Below, piece after piece: positions 43,000 to 54,717 of a stretch of DNA of 64,000 nt. The position numbers and the translations under genes were made by a program. The stretch covers positions 49,381 to 113,380 of the forward strand of contig CANFJF010000002.1 of assembly GCA_947447355.1 (NCBI GenBank), given 5' to 3'. Below the pieces are notes generated by a model. That model saw only the letters and a list, made by a program, of their open reading frames with translations, was not told where the DNA came from and ran no database searches. The first letter of the stretch is position 1. The number at the start of each line of letters is the position of its first letter. Source of the stretch: Comamonadaceae bacterium (GTDB lineage: Bacteria > Pseudomonadota > Gammaproteobacteria > Burkholderiales > Burkholderiaceae_C).

Positions 43000-43455
43000 T
43001 TGATCAGTTTTAAATTAAATGGAAAACAGGTGCGTAGCCCTGTTGCAGACACCACCTCTTTGTTGGAGGTGTTGGCTCACGACTTCCACATGAGCGGTTG
43101 TAAATTCGGCTGTGGTAAATCGCAGTGCGGTGCCTGCCTGGTGATGGTTGATGGCAATCCAGTGCGCTCTTGTTCGGCGCCTTTGTCGGCTGTTGCTGGT
43201 CGTAGCGTCACGACTTTAGAGGGCATGAAGGATGGCGACAAACCCAGTCGTCTGCAGCAGGCCTTTATCGATGAGCAAGCGGCTCAATGCGGCTATTGCA
43301 CCTCCGGCATGATCGTGCAGGCGCAAGCCTTGCTCGACCGCAATCCGAAGCCAAGCGATTCAGAAGTTCGCTCGGCACTGGACGGCAACTTGTGCCGCTG
43401 TGGTGCGCACAACCGCATCGTGCGGGCGGTGTTGCGTGCAGCGCAGGGAGCTTGA
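43000..43455 (+). CDS. [2Fe-2S] subunit of a molybdenum hydroxylase (IorA-like)
   Basis: The 151-residue protein starts at TTG 43000 with a CTGGAG site before it. The first cluster is C38, C43, C46 and C58 (plant-ferredoxin type) and the second is CGYCTSG plus CRCG near the C-terminus. This is the small iron-sulfur subunit of isoquinoline 1-oxidoreductase or aldehyde-oxidase-type enzymes, passing electrons from the Mo site to an acceptor such as a cytochrome. It has no signal of its own and would be exported with its Tat partner. Only 2 bases separate it from the large subunit gene. Confidence 0.9.
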   Translation: MISFKLNGKQVRSPVADTTSLLEVLAHDFHMSGCKFGCGKSQCGACLVMVDGNPVRSCSAPLSAVAGRSVTTLEGMKDGDKPSRLQQAFIDEQAAQCGYCTSGMIVQAQALLDRNPKPSDSEVRSALDGNLCRCGAHNRIVRAVLRAAQGA

Positions 43456-43457
43456 TC

Positions 43458-45698
43458 ATGACCTCAAAAATCAACAGCACACGCCGCGGCTTTTTGCAGT
43501 CGACGGGTTACCTGACGCTGGCTTTTGCCTTTCCGCTGGAAGACGCACTGTCGCAAGGAACCCCTGCCAGCGCCAAACCGCGCTTGGCCGGTGACTTGAA
43601 CATCCATCGCAATCTCAGCGCTTGGTTGCGTGTCAACGCCAACCGAACCGTCACGCTGATGGTTGGCAAGGTTGAGCTAGGACAAGGTATTTTGACCGCC
43701 GTTACGCAGGTCTGCGCGGACGAACTGGACATCGATTTGCAGCGGGTGCACGTGATCTCCGGTGACACCGCCTTGGTGCCGAATGAAGGGGTCACGGCCG
43801 GGTCTTTCTCTATGCCGTATTGCGCCTCAGCGGTGCAGCAAGCCTCGGCTGAAGTCCGCGCCATTTTGTTGGCGCTGGCCGCGGACAAGCTCCAGCAGCC
43901 GGTCACGTCGCTCAGTGTCAAAGATGGGTTGATTCAATCCAGTTCGGGGGCTCAGGTGGCGTACTGGGATCTGGTCGTAGGCGAGGCACTGAATCGGGAA
44001 GCGACCGGTCTGGTTAAGTTGAAATTAGCCAGCAATTACCGCTACATCGGACGTCCGGTTCAGCGTGTGGACTTGACGCCAAAAATGTTGGGGCAAGAGA
44101 TGTTCCTTCAAGAACATCATCCAGAGGGCATGCTCTACGGCCACCTTGTTCGGCCGCCGACCTACCAAGCTAAATTGCTCTCTGTGAATCTGGCTTTGGT
44201 GCAAAGAATGCCGGGCGTGGTGAAGGTCGTTCGCAATGGCAGCTTTCTGGGTGTCATCGCCAAGCGCGAGGGCCAAGCCTTGGCCGGTGCCAAAGCCCTG
44301 ACAGCCACCGCCAAATGGAAAGTTGAGAAAGTACTGCCCGGTGATGACGGTATTTTCGACTGGCTGCGCAAGACGACACCTAACAAAATTATTCAAACAA
44401 AAGTGCAGCCGCGTGTGGGTGGCCCTGCGCCCGCCAAAACCATGCAGGCCACGTACTACCGGCCGTACCACATGCACGCGTCTATCGGTACTTCGGCGGC
44501 GATTGCCACCCTGGGCGCTGACGGCGTGATGCTGATTCAAACGCACAGTCAGTCGGTCTTTGAAACCGGTTTGGCCATCAGCAAAATGTTGGGCATGGCG
44601 CCCGACAAGGTGCGCTGCCAGCACATGCAAGGCTCCGGTTGTTATGGCCACAACTTGGCTGATGATGCGGCCGCTGACGCTGCGTTGTTAGCCGCTGCCG
44701 TGCCCGGTAAAACCGTGCGTCTGCAGTACACCCGTGAGCAAGAGCATTTGTGGGAACCGTATGGTTCGGCGATGGTGATTCAAACCCAAGCCGGCTTGGA
44801 CGAGCAGGGCAACGTGCTCGACTGGGACTTGCAGTTGTGGTCGACACCGCACGGCACACGGCCCAGCGGCGAGCCAGGCAACTTGTTGTCAGCGGGATAT
44901 TTGGCTAAGCCATTTGCCATGCCGTTGCCGATCAATGGTGGGCCGCCCAACTACGCGGCCGACCGAAATGCCATCGCCTTGTATGACTTCCCGGGCCACC
45001 AGGTGCTGACCCACTTCATCACAGAGATGCCGCTTCGGGCATCGTCTGCACGCGGGCTGGGGGCTTACGCCAATGTCTTTGCAATTGAGTCTTTCATCGA
45101 CGAGTTAGCCGTCGCCGCTCAGGTTGATCCTGTTGAGTACCGTCTGCGATTTTTGAAAGATGAGCGGGCTCGGGATGTCTTGGTCAAGGCCGCTGAAAAA
45201 TTTGGCTGGGCCAGTTGGCGCAAGACCGAAGGCCGTGGCCGGGGCATCGGCTTTGCGCGGTACAAAAATATTGCGGGCTATGTCGCGGTGGCCATGGAGG
45301 TCGAAGTCAATCGGCAGTCGGGACGCATTCGCGTGATTCGTGCCGTTGCATCGTCAGACACCGGCCAAATCGTTAACCCGGATGGTGTGATGAATCAAAT
45401 CGAGGGCGGCATGATTCAGTCGCTGAGCTGGTCACTCAAAGAAGAAGTGAAGTTCGACGACACCAAAGTCTTGTCGGACGACTGGAGCAGTTACCCGATC
45501 TTGACTTTTTCGGAAGTGCCACCCATCAGCGTGGTGTTGATCGACCGGCCTGGTGCGCCTTTCTTGGGGACCGGCGAGGCCTCACAAGGACCAACGATTG
45601 GTGCACTGGCCAACGCGGTTTTCGACGCCACTGGCGTTCGATTCAGACGTTTGCCGCTGACGCCTGATCGGGTCAAAGAAGGTTTGAACAGGGCCTAA
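43458..45698 (+). CDS. Molybdopterin-binding subunit of a molybdenum hydroxylase (IorB-like)
   Basis: The 746-residue protein starts at ATG 43458; an upstream in-frame ATG at 43287 lies inside the iorA-like gene. The N-terminus STRRGFLQSTGYLTLAFAF is a Tat signal, so the enzyme matures in the cytoplasm and is exported with its [2Fe-2S] partner. GKVELGQGILTAVTQ and RASSARGLGAYANVFA are typical of isoquinoline 1-oxidoreductase/aldehyde dehydrogenase large subunits, and LGTGEASQGPTIGALANAVF is the conserved C-terminal catalytic loop with its Glu. It hydroxylates an N-heterocycle or oxidises an aldehyde. No xdhC-like maturation gene is adjacent. Confidence 0.88.
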   Translation: MTSKINSTRRGFLQSTGYLTLAFAFPLEDALSQGTPASAKPRLAGDLNIHRNLSAWLRVNANRTVTLMVGKVELGQGILTAVTQVCADELDIDLQRVHVISGDTALVPNEGVTAGSFSMPYCASAVQQASAEVRAILLALAADKLQQPVTSLSVKDGLIQSSSGAQVAYWDLVVGEALNREATGLVKLKLASNYRYIGRPVQRVDLTPKMLGQEMFLQEHHPEGMLYGHLVRPPTYQAKLLSVNLALVQRMPGVVKVVRNGSFLGVIAKREGQALAGAKALTATAKWKVEKVLPGDDGIFDWLRKTTPNKIIQTKVQPRVGGPAPAKTMQATYYRPYHMHASIGTSAAIATLGADGVMLIQTHSQSVFETGLAISKMLGMAPDKVRCQHMQGSGCYGHNLADDAAADAALLAAAVPGKTVRLQYTREQEHLWEPYGSAMVIQTQAGLDEQGNVLDWDLQLWSTPHGTRPSGEPGNLLSAGYLAKPFAMPLPINGGPPNYAADRNAIALYDFPGHQVLTHFITEMPLRASSARGLGAYANVFAIESFIDELAVAAQVDPVEYRLRFLKDERARDVLVKAAEKFGWASWRKTEGRGRGIGFARYKNIAGYVAVAMEVEVNRQSGRIRVIRAVASSDTGQIVNPDGVMNQIEGGMIQSLSWSLKEEVKFDDTKVLSDDWSSYPILTFSEVPPISVVLIDRPGAPFLGTGEASQGPTIGALANAVFDATGVRFRRLPLTPDRVKEGLNRA

Positions 45699-45712
45699 TT
45701 CTGGCCGTAAAT

Positions 45713-47128
45713 TTATCGCACGGGTTCCCAGCGCCCGGCGATATTTTTCAAGATCTGGTTGACGGCGGCGAGTTGCCGGTTTTGCACAATCAACACACTG
45801 TTTTCAATGGTCAGCGCAGCTGTCTGTGCACTCACCACATTGAGGTAGCTGACCGTGCCGGCGCGGTACTGCTCAAGCGTGATGTCCAAGTTCATTTTGG
45901 CGGCCTGCAAGGCTTCTCGTTGCGCTTGTGATTCACGCGCCAACTGGTCCGCCAACACCAGGTTGTCTTCGACCTCTTGGAGTGCGATGAGCACGGTTTG
46001 CCGGTAGCTGGCGGTTGACTGGTCGGCCAAAGCGCGGGTTTGGGCGCTGGCGAATCTTCGCTGTCCACCATCAAAAATAGCCTGTGTCATTGACGCGCCG
46101 ACCGACCACAGCAGGTTCGGTGCGCTGACCAAATTCGACAAGGACGTGTTGGTATAACCGGCACTGCCAGACAAAATGAGCGCTGGGTAAAAGGCGGCAT
46201 CTGTCACGCCAATTTGAGCGTAGGCGGATGCGACTCGCCGTTGTGCTGCGGCTATATCGGGCCGACGCTGCAACAACGTGGCTGGCAACAGTTCCGGTAC
46301 AGCAGGTGCAACGGGGACCTTCGCGTTGCGTTCCAAGCCGAGAGATGACGGTGGCAGCCCTAGCAGCACGGCAATGGCATGCTCAAGTTGCGCGCGCAGG
46401 GCGATGGACTCTGTCACCAATGCCTGCGCACTTTTAAGTTGCGTTTGGGCTTGCAACACATCGGTGCGCGCGGCTACACCGCCGCTGTAGCGGGCCTCGG
46501 TCAGGCTGAGTGAACGCTGGTAGGCCGCCACGTTGTTATTGAGCACCATGAGTTGCGCCTCGGCCGTGCGCAGAGAAAAATAGGTTTGGGCCAAGGTCGC
46601 TTGGGCCGACAAACGGACGGCGGCCAAATCGTTGGCGCTGGCCTGCAAGGTCTCCTGCGCGCCGCGGCTGGCCTCTGAAAGGCGGCCCCACACATCGACT
46701 TCCCAGCTGCTGTTGGCCGATGCCGTCAGGGCGTTGCGGGGGCTGGCCGTCTTCACGGCATTGGGTCCGGCGGTGTTTTCGCTGCGCGTGCCACCCAATC
46801 CGGCAGACAGTGTCGGAAACATCGCGCTGCGGCTGGCGTCGAGCGCCGCGCGTGCGATGGTCACTTGGGCCATCGAGACTTTCAGGTTCTCGTTGCCGAT
46901 CACGAGGCGGGCTTCCAAATCGTCGAGTACGGGGTCCTTAAATAGCGTCCACCATGCGTCGGACACCGGCAGCGTGTCTGTCAAGGCAGCACGTTGCCAA
47001 AAATCGGTTTCTTTGAATTGCGCTGACGCCACGACAGGCGACGGCTGCGTCACGTGCGGCGCAGCGCAGGCCGCGAGCAGCCAACTGACGAGCAACGAAA
47101 GGCAAAGGGGATGGCGGCGGAACGTCAT
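45713..47128 (-). CDS. RND efflux outer-membrane lipoprotein (NodT/OprM family)
   Basis: The 471-residue protein has a signal sequence and lipobox LAAC with Cys21, then two repeats of long helical hairpins typical of TolC-like channels. ARYSGGVAARTDVLQAQTQL near residue 215 and the tail LEQYRAGTVSYLNVVSAQTA near 420 are NodT/OprM signatures. It forms the outer-membrane channel for the adjacent RND pump. The start is nine bases after the second RND gene, in one operon with it. Such channel genes are absent in E. coli mdtABC, which uses TolC. Confidence 0.92.
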   Translation of the reverse strand: MTFRRHPLCLSLLVSWLLAACAAPHVTQPSPVVASAQFKETDFWQRAALTDTLPVSDAWWTLFKDPVLDDLEARLVIGNENLKVSMAQVTIARAALDASRSAMFPTLSAGLGGTRSENTAGPNAVKTASPRNALTASANSSWEVDVWGRLSEASRGAQETLQASANDLAAVRLSAQATLAQTYFSLRTAEAQLMVLNNNVAAYQRSLSLTEARYSGGVAARTDVLQAQTQLKSAQALVTESIALRAQLEHAIAVLLGLPPSSLGLERNAKVPVAPAVPELLPATLLQRRPDIAAAQRRVASAYAQIGVTDAAFYPALILSGSAGYTNTSLSNLVSAPNLLWSVGASMTQAIFDGGQRRFASAQTRALADQSTASYRQTVLIALQEVEDNLVLADQLARESQAQREALQAAKMNLDITLEQYRAGTVSYLNVVSAQTAALTIENSVLIVQNRQLAAVNQILKNIAGRWEPVR

Positions 47129-47137
47129 AAAAAAAGC

Positions 47138-50100
47138 CTAAGCGGTTGGAGTTTCAGTCGGCACGCCGAACGAAGGTTTGTGCACGCGATCCCTGCGTAG
47201 CCTGTCCATCAATACGAACACCACCGGCGTCGTGTAAAGGGTCAGCAATTGGCTGAGGATCAGGCCGCCGACGATGGCGATGCCCAGCGGCTGACGCAAC
47301 TCAGCACCATTGCCAGAACCAAGCGCCAGCGGGATGGCACCGAAGATGGCGGCGAAGGTCGTCATCAGAATAGGCCGCAAACGCAGGCAAGCGGCGCGGT
47401 AGATGGCAGCGCCTGCCGTGACCTGGCCAGCCCTTTGCCTGGCAATGGCGAAGTCGATCATCATGATGGCGTTCTTCTTGACGATGCCGATCAGCAGAAT
47501 CACGCCGATCAACGCGATGATTGAGAACTCACTTTTGAAAAGCAACAAGGCCAGCAGCGCGCCCACGCCCGCAGACGGCAGCGTGGAGAGAATCGTCACC
47601 GGATGGATCAGGCTTTCGTAGAGCATGCCCAAGACCAGATAAATCGTGACGATCGCCGCCGCGATCAGCAGCGGCTGCGACGCCAGCGATTTTTGAAACG
47701 CATTGGCTGTGCCGACAAAACTACCGCGCACCGACACTGGCAAACCCAGCGACGTCATGGTGCTGTCGATGGCGATGGTGGCTTGCGACAGCGACACCCC
47801 CAACGGCAAGTTAAAGCTGATGGTCGACGCAGGCGCGCCGCCTTGGTGGTTGACAGAAAGCGGGGTCGTCGTTGTTTCGATTCGAGAAAAGGAGGCCAGC
47901 GGTACCTGCGCGCCAGTGTTGCTGGTGACGTAAAAACGTTGCAAAGTCGAAGGACTCTGCAGAAACTCAGGCGCCAACTCCATCACCACGCGGTACTGGT
48001 TCAGCGGGTTGTAGATGACGCCGACTTGTCGTTGGCCAAAGGCATCGTTCAGCGTGGTGTCGATGGTGTTCATGCTCACGCCGAGCCTGGCGGCAGCATC
48101 CCGGTCAATCACCAGGGAGGTTTGCATGCCCTTGTCTTGCTGATCTGTGTTGACGTCGGTCAGCTCTGGCAGGCGCGACAGTGCATTGCGGATGCGCGGT
48201 TCCCAAGTGCGCAACTGCTCCAGATCGTCCGCTTGCAAGGTGTACTGGTATTGGGCATTCGACTGCCGGCCACCGATGCGGATGTCTTGTACCGGCACCA
48301 AGAACAAGTTCGCACCGGGCTCGTGGGCGAGTTTGCCGCGCAAGCGTCCGACCACTGCATCAGCGGAGAGTTTTCTCTCAGCCAGTGGCTTCAGGGTGAT
48401 GTAAAAATTAGCCGAGTTGCGCTGACCGCCGCCGGTGGAACCGCTGACATTGGACACTGCTGGATCGGCGCGAACAATGGCGACAAAAGTGTCCACCCGC
48501 TTTTGCATCATCTGAAAAGAACTGCCTTGGTCGGCCTGCACACCACCCACAATCACGCCGGTGTCTTGCTGCGGAAAAAATGTTTTGGGGATGATCGTGT
48601 ACAGGTAAACGTTCAGGCCAATCACGGCCATCAAGGCCAGCATCGCCACCGCCTGATGGCGCAGTGTCCAGATCAAAGTATGGCGGTAGCCACGCATGAA
48701 AACGTGGCCGATGCGTTGGCTGAAACGCTCGAACACCAAAGCCAGGCGGTTCCGATTGGACTGGGTGCGTTTATCTTCACGCGGTTTGAGCAGCAGGGCG
48801 GCCATCATCGGCGTGGTTGTCAGCGACACCACCATCGAGACCAAAATAGAGACTGACAGAACGACCGCAAACTCGCGAAACAAACGACCCACCACGCCGC
48901 CCATCAATAGCAGCGGGATAAACACCGCCACCAGACTCAAGGAAATAGACAATACCGTGAAACCGATCTCGCGTGCGCCTTTGAGCGCAGCCTCACGCGG
49001 CGACAAACCTTGCTCGATGTAGCGCGTGATATTTTCCAGCACCACGATGGCGTCATCGACCACGAAGCCGGTGGCCACCGTCAGCGCCATGGCCGACAAG
49101 TTGTCAAAGCTGTAGCCGCACAAATACATCACGCCGATGGTGCCGGCCAGCGACACCGGCACGGCAATCGCTGGCAACAGGGTGGCCCGCCAGTTGCGCA
49201 AAAACAGCAGCACCACCAGCACCACCAGACCGACTGCAATGGCCATGGCGCGCTCTACCTCTTTGAGGGAGGCGCGAATGGTCGGCGTGCGATCACTGAT
49301 GACGTTCAGGTCGATTGAGCTTGGAATTGACGCCTGCAGGACCGGCAGCAGCTCACGCACCCGTTGCACGGTCTCGATGATGTTGGCGCCAGGCTCCTTC
49401 AGCACAAACAAAGCAATCGCCGGTTGGCCATTGACGACGCCGTAATTGCGCACATCCTGCACCGAGTCGGTGACCTCGGCCACGTCGCGCAGACGCACTG
49501 CAGCACCGTTGCGGTAGGTCAGCAAGAGGGGGGCGAATTCAGCGGCGGTTCGCGCTTGGTCGTTGGCGCCAATTTGCCAGCTGCGGCCGTCATGCTCGAC
49601 GGCGCCCTTGGGCCGATTGGCGTTGGTCGCGGTCAAGGCCAGCCGCACGTTGTCCAGAGCAATGCCGTTGGCCGCCAGTTTGTCGGGGTTGATCGCCACG
49701 CGCACGGCTGGCAGCGCACCGCCACCAACGTTGACCAAGCCGACACCCGGAACCTGCGACAAACGCTGTGCCAGCACGGTCGACGCGGCGTCGTACATCT
49801 GGCCGCGCGTCAAGCTCGCTGAGGTCAATGCAATGATCATGATCGGCGCGTCAGCCGGGTTCACCTTGCGGTAGGTCGGATTGCTGGGCATGCCGGTGGG
49901 CAGCAAAGTTCGCGCTGCGTTGATGGCCGCCTGCACATCGCGGGCGGCACCATTGATGTCGCGGTTCAGCTCAAACTGCATGGTGATCGAGGTCGAACCC
50001 AAGGACGAGCGCGAGGTGATTTCGGTCACCCCAGCAATGCTGCCTAAGACCCGTTCAAGCGGCGTGGCCACGGTTGCCGCCATGGTGTCGGGGCTGGCAC

Positions 50101-50257
50101 CCGGCAGACCGGCGCTGATCTGGATTGTCGGAATATCGACCTGCGGCAGCGGTGCAATCGGCAACAGTACAAAGGCGAGCGCGCCCGCCAAGGCCACACC
50201 CAGACTGATCAGCGTCGTCGCCACAGGCCTGGCGATGAAGGGCGCAGACAGGTTCAT
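47138..50257 (-). CDS. mdtC: RND multidrug efflux permease, MdtC-like
   Basis: The 1039-residue inner-membrane proton/drug antiporter has the usual N-terminal span ([21 protein letters not shown]), an acidic TM4 ([14 protein letters not shown] near residues 400-412) and twelve spans with two periplasmic loops. It pairs with the MdtB-like permease as a heteromeric pump, as in MdtBC. Its start overlaps the MdtB stop by 4 bases. The symbol follows the best family match; specificity is unknown. Confidence 0.9.
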   Translation of the reverse strand: MNLSAPFIARPVATTLISLGVALAGALAFVLLPIAPLPQVDIPTIQISAGLPGASPDTMAATVATPLERVLGSIAGVTEITSRSSLGSTSITMQFELNRDINGAARDVQAAINAARTLLPTGMPSNPTYRKVNPADAPIMIIALTSASLTRGQMYDAASTVLAQRLSQVPGVGLVNVGGGALPAVRVAINPDKLAANGIALDNVRLALTATNANRPKGAVEHDGRSWQIGANDQARTAAEFAPLLLTYRNGAAVRLRDVAEVTDSVQDVRNYGVVNGQPAIALFVLKEPGANIIETVQRVRELLPVLQASIPSSIDLNVISDRTPTIRASLKEVERAMAIAVGLVVLVVLLFLRNWRATLLPAIAVPVSLAGTIGVMYLCGYSFDNLSAMALTVATGFVVDDAIVVLENITRYIEQGLSPREAALKGAREIGFTVLSISLSLVAVFIPLLLMGGVVGRLFREFAVVLSVSILVSMVVSLTTTPMMAALLLKPREDKRTQSNRNRLALVFERFSQRIGHVFMRGYRHTLIWTLRHQAVAMLALMAVIGLNVYLYTIIPKTFFPQQDTGVIVGGVQADQGSSFQMMQKRVDTFVAIVRADPAVSNVSGSTGGGQRNSANFYITLKPLAERKLSADAVVGRLRGKLAHEPGANLFLVPVQDIRIGGRQSNAQYQYTLQADDLEQLRTWEPRIRNALSRLPELTDVNTDQQDKGMQTSLVIDRDAAARLGVSMNTIDTTLNDAFGQRQVGVIYNPLNQYRVVMELAPEFLQSPSTLQRFYVTSNTGAQVPLASFSRIETTTTPLSVNHQGGAPASTISFNLPLGVSLSQATIAIDSTMTSLGLPVSVRGSFVGTANAFQKSLASQPLLIAAAIVTIYLVLGMLYESLIHPVTILSTLPSAGVGALLALLLFKSEFSIIALIGVILLIGIVKKNAIMMIDFAIARQRAGQVTAGAAIYRAACLRLRPILMTTFAAIFGAIPLALGSGNGAELRQPLGIAIVGGLILSQLLTLYTTPVVFVLMDRLRRDRVHKPSFGVPTETPTA

Positions 50258-53200
50258 GTCGCGGGCTGTTCACGCCGGGTTTTCAGGCGCTGGAGCAGGT
50301 TGGCGAAGCCCAAATAAATCACCGGTGTGGTGAACAAGGTGAGCAACTGGCTGACGATCAATCCGCCGACCATGGTGACGCCCAGCGGATGCCGTAGTTC
50401 GTGGCCAGCGCCGGTGCCCAACATCAAGGGCAGGGCACCCAGCAGTGCGGCCATGGTGGTCATCAAGATCGGGCGAAAGCGCAACAGGCAGGCTTGGTGA
50501 ATGGCGTCACGCGGGGATTGGCCTTCTTCACGCTCTGCGTAAAGAGCGAAGTCAATCATCATGATGGCGTTCTTCTTGACGATGCCGATCAGCAGCACGA
50601 TGCCGATGATGCCGACCACGCCCAAATCCTGACCCGCCAGGAGCAGTGCCAACAAAGCGCCCAGACCGGCCGAGGGCAGGGTGGACAAAATCGTGATCGG
50701 GTGAATATAGCTTTCATACAGCACGCCCAACACGATGTACATAGTGACGACCGCCGCCAAAATCAGCAGCAGCGTGCTGCTCAGAGACGACCGAAATGCC
50801 TCTGCTGCGCCCTGAAAACTGGTCTCGACACTGAGAGGGAAATTGAGCTTGGCTTCTTCGGCCTTGATGGCGTCTACCGCAGCGCCCAGCGATGCGCTGG
50901 GCGCTAAGTTGAACGACAGCGTGGCCGATGGAAACTGTCCGACGTGGTTGATCGCCAAGGGCGTGGGCCGCTCGACAAACTGCGCCACTGACGACAGCGG
51001 CACTTGAACCGTCGTCAAGCTGCCATTGGCCGCTATTTTGGTGCCGGGGATATACAACGCTTGCAGGACGGCAGGGCCGCTTTGGTTGCCTGCTCTGGCC
51101 TCCAGCACCACCCGGTATTGGCTTGACTGGGTGTAGATGGTGGAGATCAGCCGTTGGCCAAACGCGTTGTACAAACCCGTGTCAATCGCCGCCACGGTGA
51201 CACCCAGTCGGCCTGCAGCTTCTCGGTCGATTTGCACGAAAGCCTGCTGACCTTCGTTCTGTAGATCACTCGCCACGTCGGTCAGTTGCGGCAGGGTTTT
51301 CAGGCGCTCCAGCAACTGGCGGGTAGCCGTGCTCAGTGCAGCGCTGTCGGGCGAGCTGAGCAAAAATTGGTACTGCGTTTTCGAGATGCGGTCTTCAATG
51401 GTCAGGTCTTGCACTGGCTGCATGAAGACCGTGATGCCGGGCAAATGGCTGCTGGCATCGGTGAGTCGCCGAATGATCTCGGTGGCAGACGCCTGACGTT
51501 CATCAAACGGCTTCAGCGAGATTTGCATGCGCCCGGTGTTGAGGGTCGGGTTGGCACCGTCCACGCCAATGAAGGACGTCAGGTGGTCGACATCCGGGTC
51601 TTTCAGCAACACATCGGCGACGGCTTGCTGGCGCTCGGACATGGCGTCAAATGAGGTGGTCTGCGTCGCCTCGGTGATGACCTGAATCAAGCCCGTGTCT
51701 TGGATCGGGAAAAAACCTTTGGGCACGATCACGTAAAGCCAGCCCGTGATGACCAGCGTCAGCGCAAACACCGCCATCGTGGCGCGCGGTCGGTCCAGCA
51801 CCCAATTCAGCGCGTGGCCGTAGGTCGCAACAGTGCGGTCGAAGGCCTCGCCAAACCAGTCGCCCAAACGGTTGGGCTTGCGTTCACGTTCGGGTCGCAG
51901 CAGGCGTGCGCTCATCATCGGCGTCAGCGTCAGCGAGACAAAGGCCGAGATCAAAATCGCCACCGCCAACGAGATGGCGAACTCATGGAACAGCCTGCCG
52001 ACCACGTCGCCCATGAAGAGCAGTGGAATCAGCACGGCCAGCAGCGAGACCGTCAGCGAGATGATGGTGAAGCCGATCTGTTGGCTGCCTTTCAGGGCGG
52101 CTTGCATTGGTGAGTCGCCGGCTTCGATGAAGCGCGCAATGTTCTCGATCATCACGATCGCGTCGTCGACCACAAAGCCGGTGGAGATCACCAGCGCCAT
52201 CAGCGTCAGGTTGTTGATCGAGAAACCGGCCAGGTAGATCACGCCGAAAGTGCCGACCAGCGACAAAGGCACCGCCACACTCGGAATCACCGTGGCGCTG
52301 GCGCTGCGCAAGAATAAAAAGATCACCATCACCACCAGTGCAATCGACAGCAGCAGCTCAAACTCGGTGTCGTCGACGGACGCGCGAATGGTGGTGGTGC
52401 GGTCGGCAATGATCTGCACATCCACAGAAGCCGGCAGCCCGGCTTTGAGTTTCGGCAACAAGGCCTTCACGCGGTCGACGGTCTGAATCACATTGGCGCC
52501 GGGCTGGCGCTGCACGTTGAGGATCACGCCGGGCGTTCGGTCTGACCAAGCGGCGAGGCGCAGATTCTCGGCGTCGTCAACGATCTGCGCGACGTCTTTT
52601 AGGCGCAGCGGGTTGCCATTTTTCCAGGCAATGATCAGGTTTTGGTATTCGGCAGCGGTCTTCAGTTGGTCGTTGGCGTCAATGGTTGATGCCCGCTGCG
52701 GACCGTCAAAACTGCCCTTCGCCTGGTTCACGTTGGCGGCGACGATGGCGGTTCGCACGTCGTCTAGAGACAAACCGAGCCCAGCGAGTTTTTGTGGGTC
52801 TGCCTGAATCCGAACAGCCGGACGCCGACCGCCGGCGATGCTGACCAAACCGACGCCTTCAACTTGCGACAACTTGGGTGCAAGACGGGTTTCGGTCAGG
52901 TCATGCAGTTGGATCACCGGCAACGAGGGCGAGGTGATGGCAATCGTCAACACCGGCGCATCCGCCGGGTTGACCTTGCTGTAAATAGGCGGCATCGGTA
53001 AATCGCTGGGCAGCAGATTGGAACCGGCGTTGATGGCGGCTTGCACCTCTTGCTCGGCGACGTCCAGTGCCAAGCTCAGCGCGAAGCGCAGTGTGATCAC
53101 CGAGGCGCCGCCCGAGCTGGTCGAGGTCATCTGGTTCAAGCCCGGCATCTGGCCGAACTGGCGCTCCAGCGGTGCTGTCACGGTGGTCGACATGACGTCG

Positions 53201-53367
53201 GGGCTGGCACCCGGGTACAGCGTGGTGACCTGGATCGTCGGGTAATCAACTTCGGGCAAGGCCGACAGTGGCAGCAATCGATAGGCCAGCAGACCGGCCA
53301 GCAAAATCGCCAGCATCAGCAACGACGTGGCGACCGGGCGCTCAATAAAAATGCGTGACGGGTTCAT
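50254..53367 (-). CDS. mdtB: RND multidrug efflux permease, MdtB-like
   Basis: The 1037-residue RND permease has the N-terminal span [38 protein letters not shown] near residue 405, the conserved Asp pair in TM4 and twelve membrane segments. It overlaps the adaptor gene and the MdtC-like gene by 4 bases each, giving coupled translation of the pump. Members of this group export bile salts, novobiocin and metal-chelate compounds; here the substrates are not predictable. Confidence 0.9.
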   Translation of the reverse strand: MNPSRIFIERPVATSLLMLAILLAGLLAYRLLPLSALPEVDYPTIQVTTLYPGASPDVMSTTVTAPLERQFGQMPGLNQMTSTSSGGASVITLRFALSLALDVAEQEVQAAINAGSNLLPSDLPMPPIYSKVNPADAPVLTIAITSPSLPVIQLHDLTETRLAPKLSQVEGVGLVSIAGGRRPAVRIQADPQKLAGLGLSLDDVRTAIVAANVNQAKGSFDGPQRASTIDANDQLKTAAEYQNLIIAWKNGNPLRLKDVAQIVDDAENLRLAAWSDRTPGVILNVQRQPGANVIQTVDRVKALLPKLKAGLPASVDVQIIADRTTTIRASVDDTEFELLLSIALVVMVIFLFLRSASATVIPSVAVPLSLVGTFGVIYLAGFSINNLTLMALVISTGFVVDDAIVMIENIARFIEAGDSPMQAALKGSQQIGFTIISLTVSLLAVLIPLLFMGDVVGRLFHEFAISLAVAILISAFVSLTLTPMMSARLLRPERERKPNRLGDWFGEAFDRTVATYGHALNWVLDRPRATMAVFALTLVITGWLYVIVPKGFFPIQDTGLIQVITEATQTTSFDAMSERQQAVADVLLKDPDVDHLTSFIGVDGANPTLNTGRMQISLKPFDERQASATEIIRRLTDASSHLPGITVFMQPVQDLTIEDRISKTQYQFLLSSPDSAALSTATRQLLERLKTLPQLTDVASDLQNEGQQAFVQIDREAAGRLGVTVAAIDTGLYNAFGQRLISTIYTQSSQYRVVLEARAGNQSGPAVLQALYIPGTKIAANGSLTTVQVPLSSVAQFVERPTPLAINHVGQFPSATLSFNLAPSASLGAAVDAIKAEEAKLNFPLSVETSFQGAAEAFRSSLSSTLLLILAAVVTMYIVLGVLYESYIHPITILSTLPSAGLGALLALLLAGQDLGVVGIIGIVLLIGIVKKNAIMMIDFALYAEREEGQSPRDAIHQACLLRFRPILMTTMAALLGALPLMLGTGAGHELRHPLGVTMVGGLIVSQLLTLFTTPVIYLGFANLLQRLKTRREQPAT

Positions 53368-54635
53368 GGCTTGCGGACTCGGGCGGCGATCACTTCGACC
53401 TTGCCGCCTTCGCGCAAACGGTCGGTGCCGTCGATCACCACGTTGTCACCCACTTGCAGCGGGCCTTCGACGGCCATCCAGTTGCCATCGACTGCACCGG
53501 GTTTCACAACCCGCGTGTTGACCGTTTTATCGGCGTTGACGACGTAGACATAAAAACCTTGCGAACCCCGCAACACCGCTGCTTGCGGCACCGCAAGAAC
53601 ATCCTTCAGGGTGTCCATCTGCAGCATGACGCTTACCGCCTGATTCGGAAACAGTGCGTCGTCGGAGTTGGGGAACACGGCCTTGACCTTGATGGTGTCG
53701 GTGCTCGGGTCGATGGCGTTGTCCAGCGTGGCAACCTGGCCTAGCGCCAACTGCGTCTTGCCGTTGCGGTCCAGCGCCTGCACCGCAATGGCTTGGCCTT
53801 TGCGCAGCCGGGCGGTGAGCAAGGGCACGTTGACGGCTGGTACGGCAAAGACCAAGGTGATCGGTCGGGTTTGCGTGATGATGACGATGCCGTTGGCGTC
53901 GGTGGGTTGCACCACGTTGCCGATGTCGACTTGCTTCAAACCGGCACGCCCAGCAATCGGTGCGACGACGCGGCTGTAGCTGAGCTGCAGGCGGGCGCTG
54001 TCGACCGCGCCCTGGTCGGCTTTTGCAGTGCCTTCGAGTTGCCCGACCAGCGCCACTTGCGTGTCCAGCTGCTGCTTAGGGATGCCGTCTTTGGCCAGCA
54101 AATCTTGGTAACGGAGCAGGTCTATGCGCGCGCCTTGCAACTGTGCTTTGTCGCGCGCCAACGTGCCTTCGGCTTGCGTCAGTGCAGCTTGAAACGCCCG
54201 CGGATCAATCTGCGCCAGCAACTGCCCGGCTTTGACTTGCTGGCCTTCCTTGAAGTCCAGCTGCTGCAAGACCCCACTGACTTGGGCCTGCACCGTGGCC
54301 GTGTTGAACGCCGCCATGCTGCCAATGGCACTGACCATGACCCGTATGTTTTGCCGTTGCACCGCCTGCACAGACACCGGCTGCAAGCCGCTGCCGCCAC
54401 CGAAGCGGCGTGCGCCTGATGGACTGCCGCCTGAGCCTGCGGATTGAGCACTGCTGGATCGTGACGTGTCGGTTTTTTGTGATTGCCAGAACCACAGCCC
54501 AGCGCCTATAGCGACGGCCGCTGTCAGCGTGATGACCAGAACCCGTGGCGATACTTTGCCTGATTGCATGGACTTTGGGCTGGCCACGCAGGCGTGACAC
54601 TCCGCAACAGGCAGGGTTTTTGAAATCTTGATCAT
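53364..54635 (-). CDS. mdtA: RND efflux periplasmic adaptor, MdtA-like
   Basis: The 423-residue membrane-fusion protein has one N-terminal membrane segment ([19 protein letters not shown] near residues 32-50), then the lipoyl-like and beta-barrel domains with [34 protein letters not shown] sequence near 133-165 (split lipoyl) and a coiled coil. A Gly/Ser/Arg-rich linker ([20 protein letters not shown]) follows the membrane segment. It links the pump to the NodT-type channel. First gene of the mdtABC-nodT run, with the Spy-like gene 82 bases upstream. Confidence 0.92.
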   Translation of the reverse strand: MIKISKTLPVAECHACVASPKSMQSGKVSPRVLVITLTAAVAIGAGLWFWQSQKTDTSRSSSAQSAGSGGSPSGARRFGGGSGLQPVSVQAVQRQNIRVMVSAIGSMAAFNTATVQAQVSGVLQQLDFKEGQQVKAGQLLAQIDPRAFQAALTQAEGTLARDKAQLQGARIDLLRYQDLLAKDGIPKQQLDTQVALVGQLEGTAKADQGAVDSARLQLSYSRVVAPIAGRAGLKQVDIGNVVQPTDANGIVIITQTRPITLVFAVPAVNVPLLTARLRKGQAIAVQALDRNGKTQLALGQVATLDNAIDPSTDTIKVKAVFPNSDDALFPNQAVSVMLQMDTLKDVLAVPQAAVLRGSQGFYVYVVNADKTVNTRVVKPGAVDGNWMAVEGPLQVGDNVVIDGTDRLREGGKVEVIAARVRKP

Positions 54636-54717
54636 GGCGTAGTCCGCTGAGCTAAAAATGAAAGGTGGGGCGTCACCTCTACCGAATCATGCGAAAGACG
54701 CATTTCTATCGCAAGTG

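Noticed and set aside
43287..43457. Longer start for the molybdenum hydroxylase large subunit
   Set aside because: The added 57 residues are encoded inside the small-subunit gene in another frame and precede a clear Tat signal at 43458.
47603..48856. Plus-strand open frame of 417 codons over the MdtC-like gene
   Set aside because: Antisense to a full-length RND permease with conserved motifs. No plausible start signal or protein pattern.
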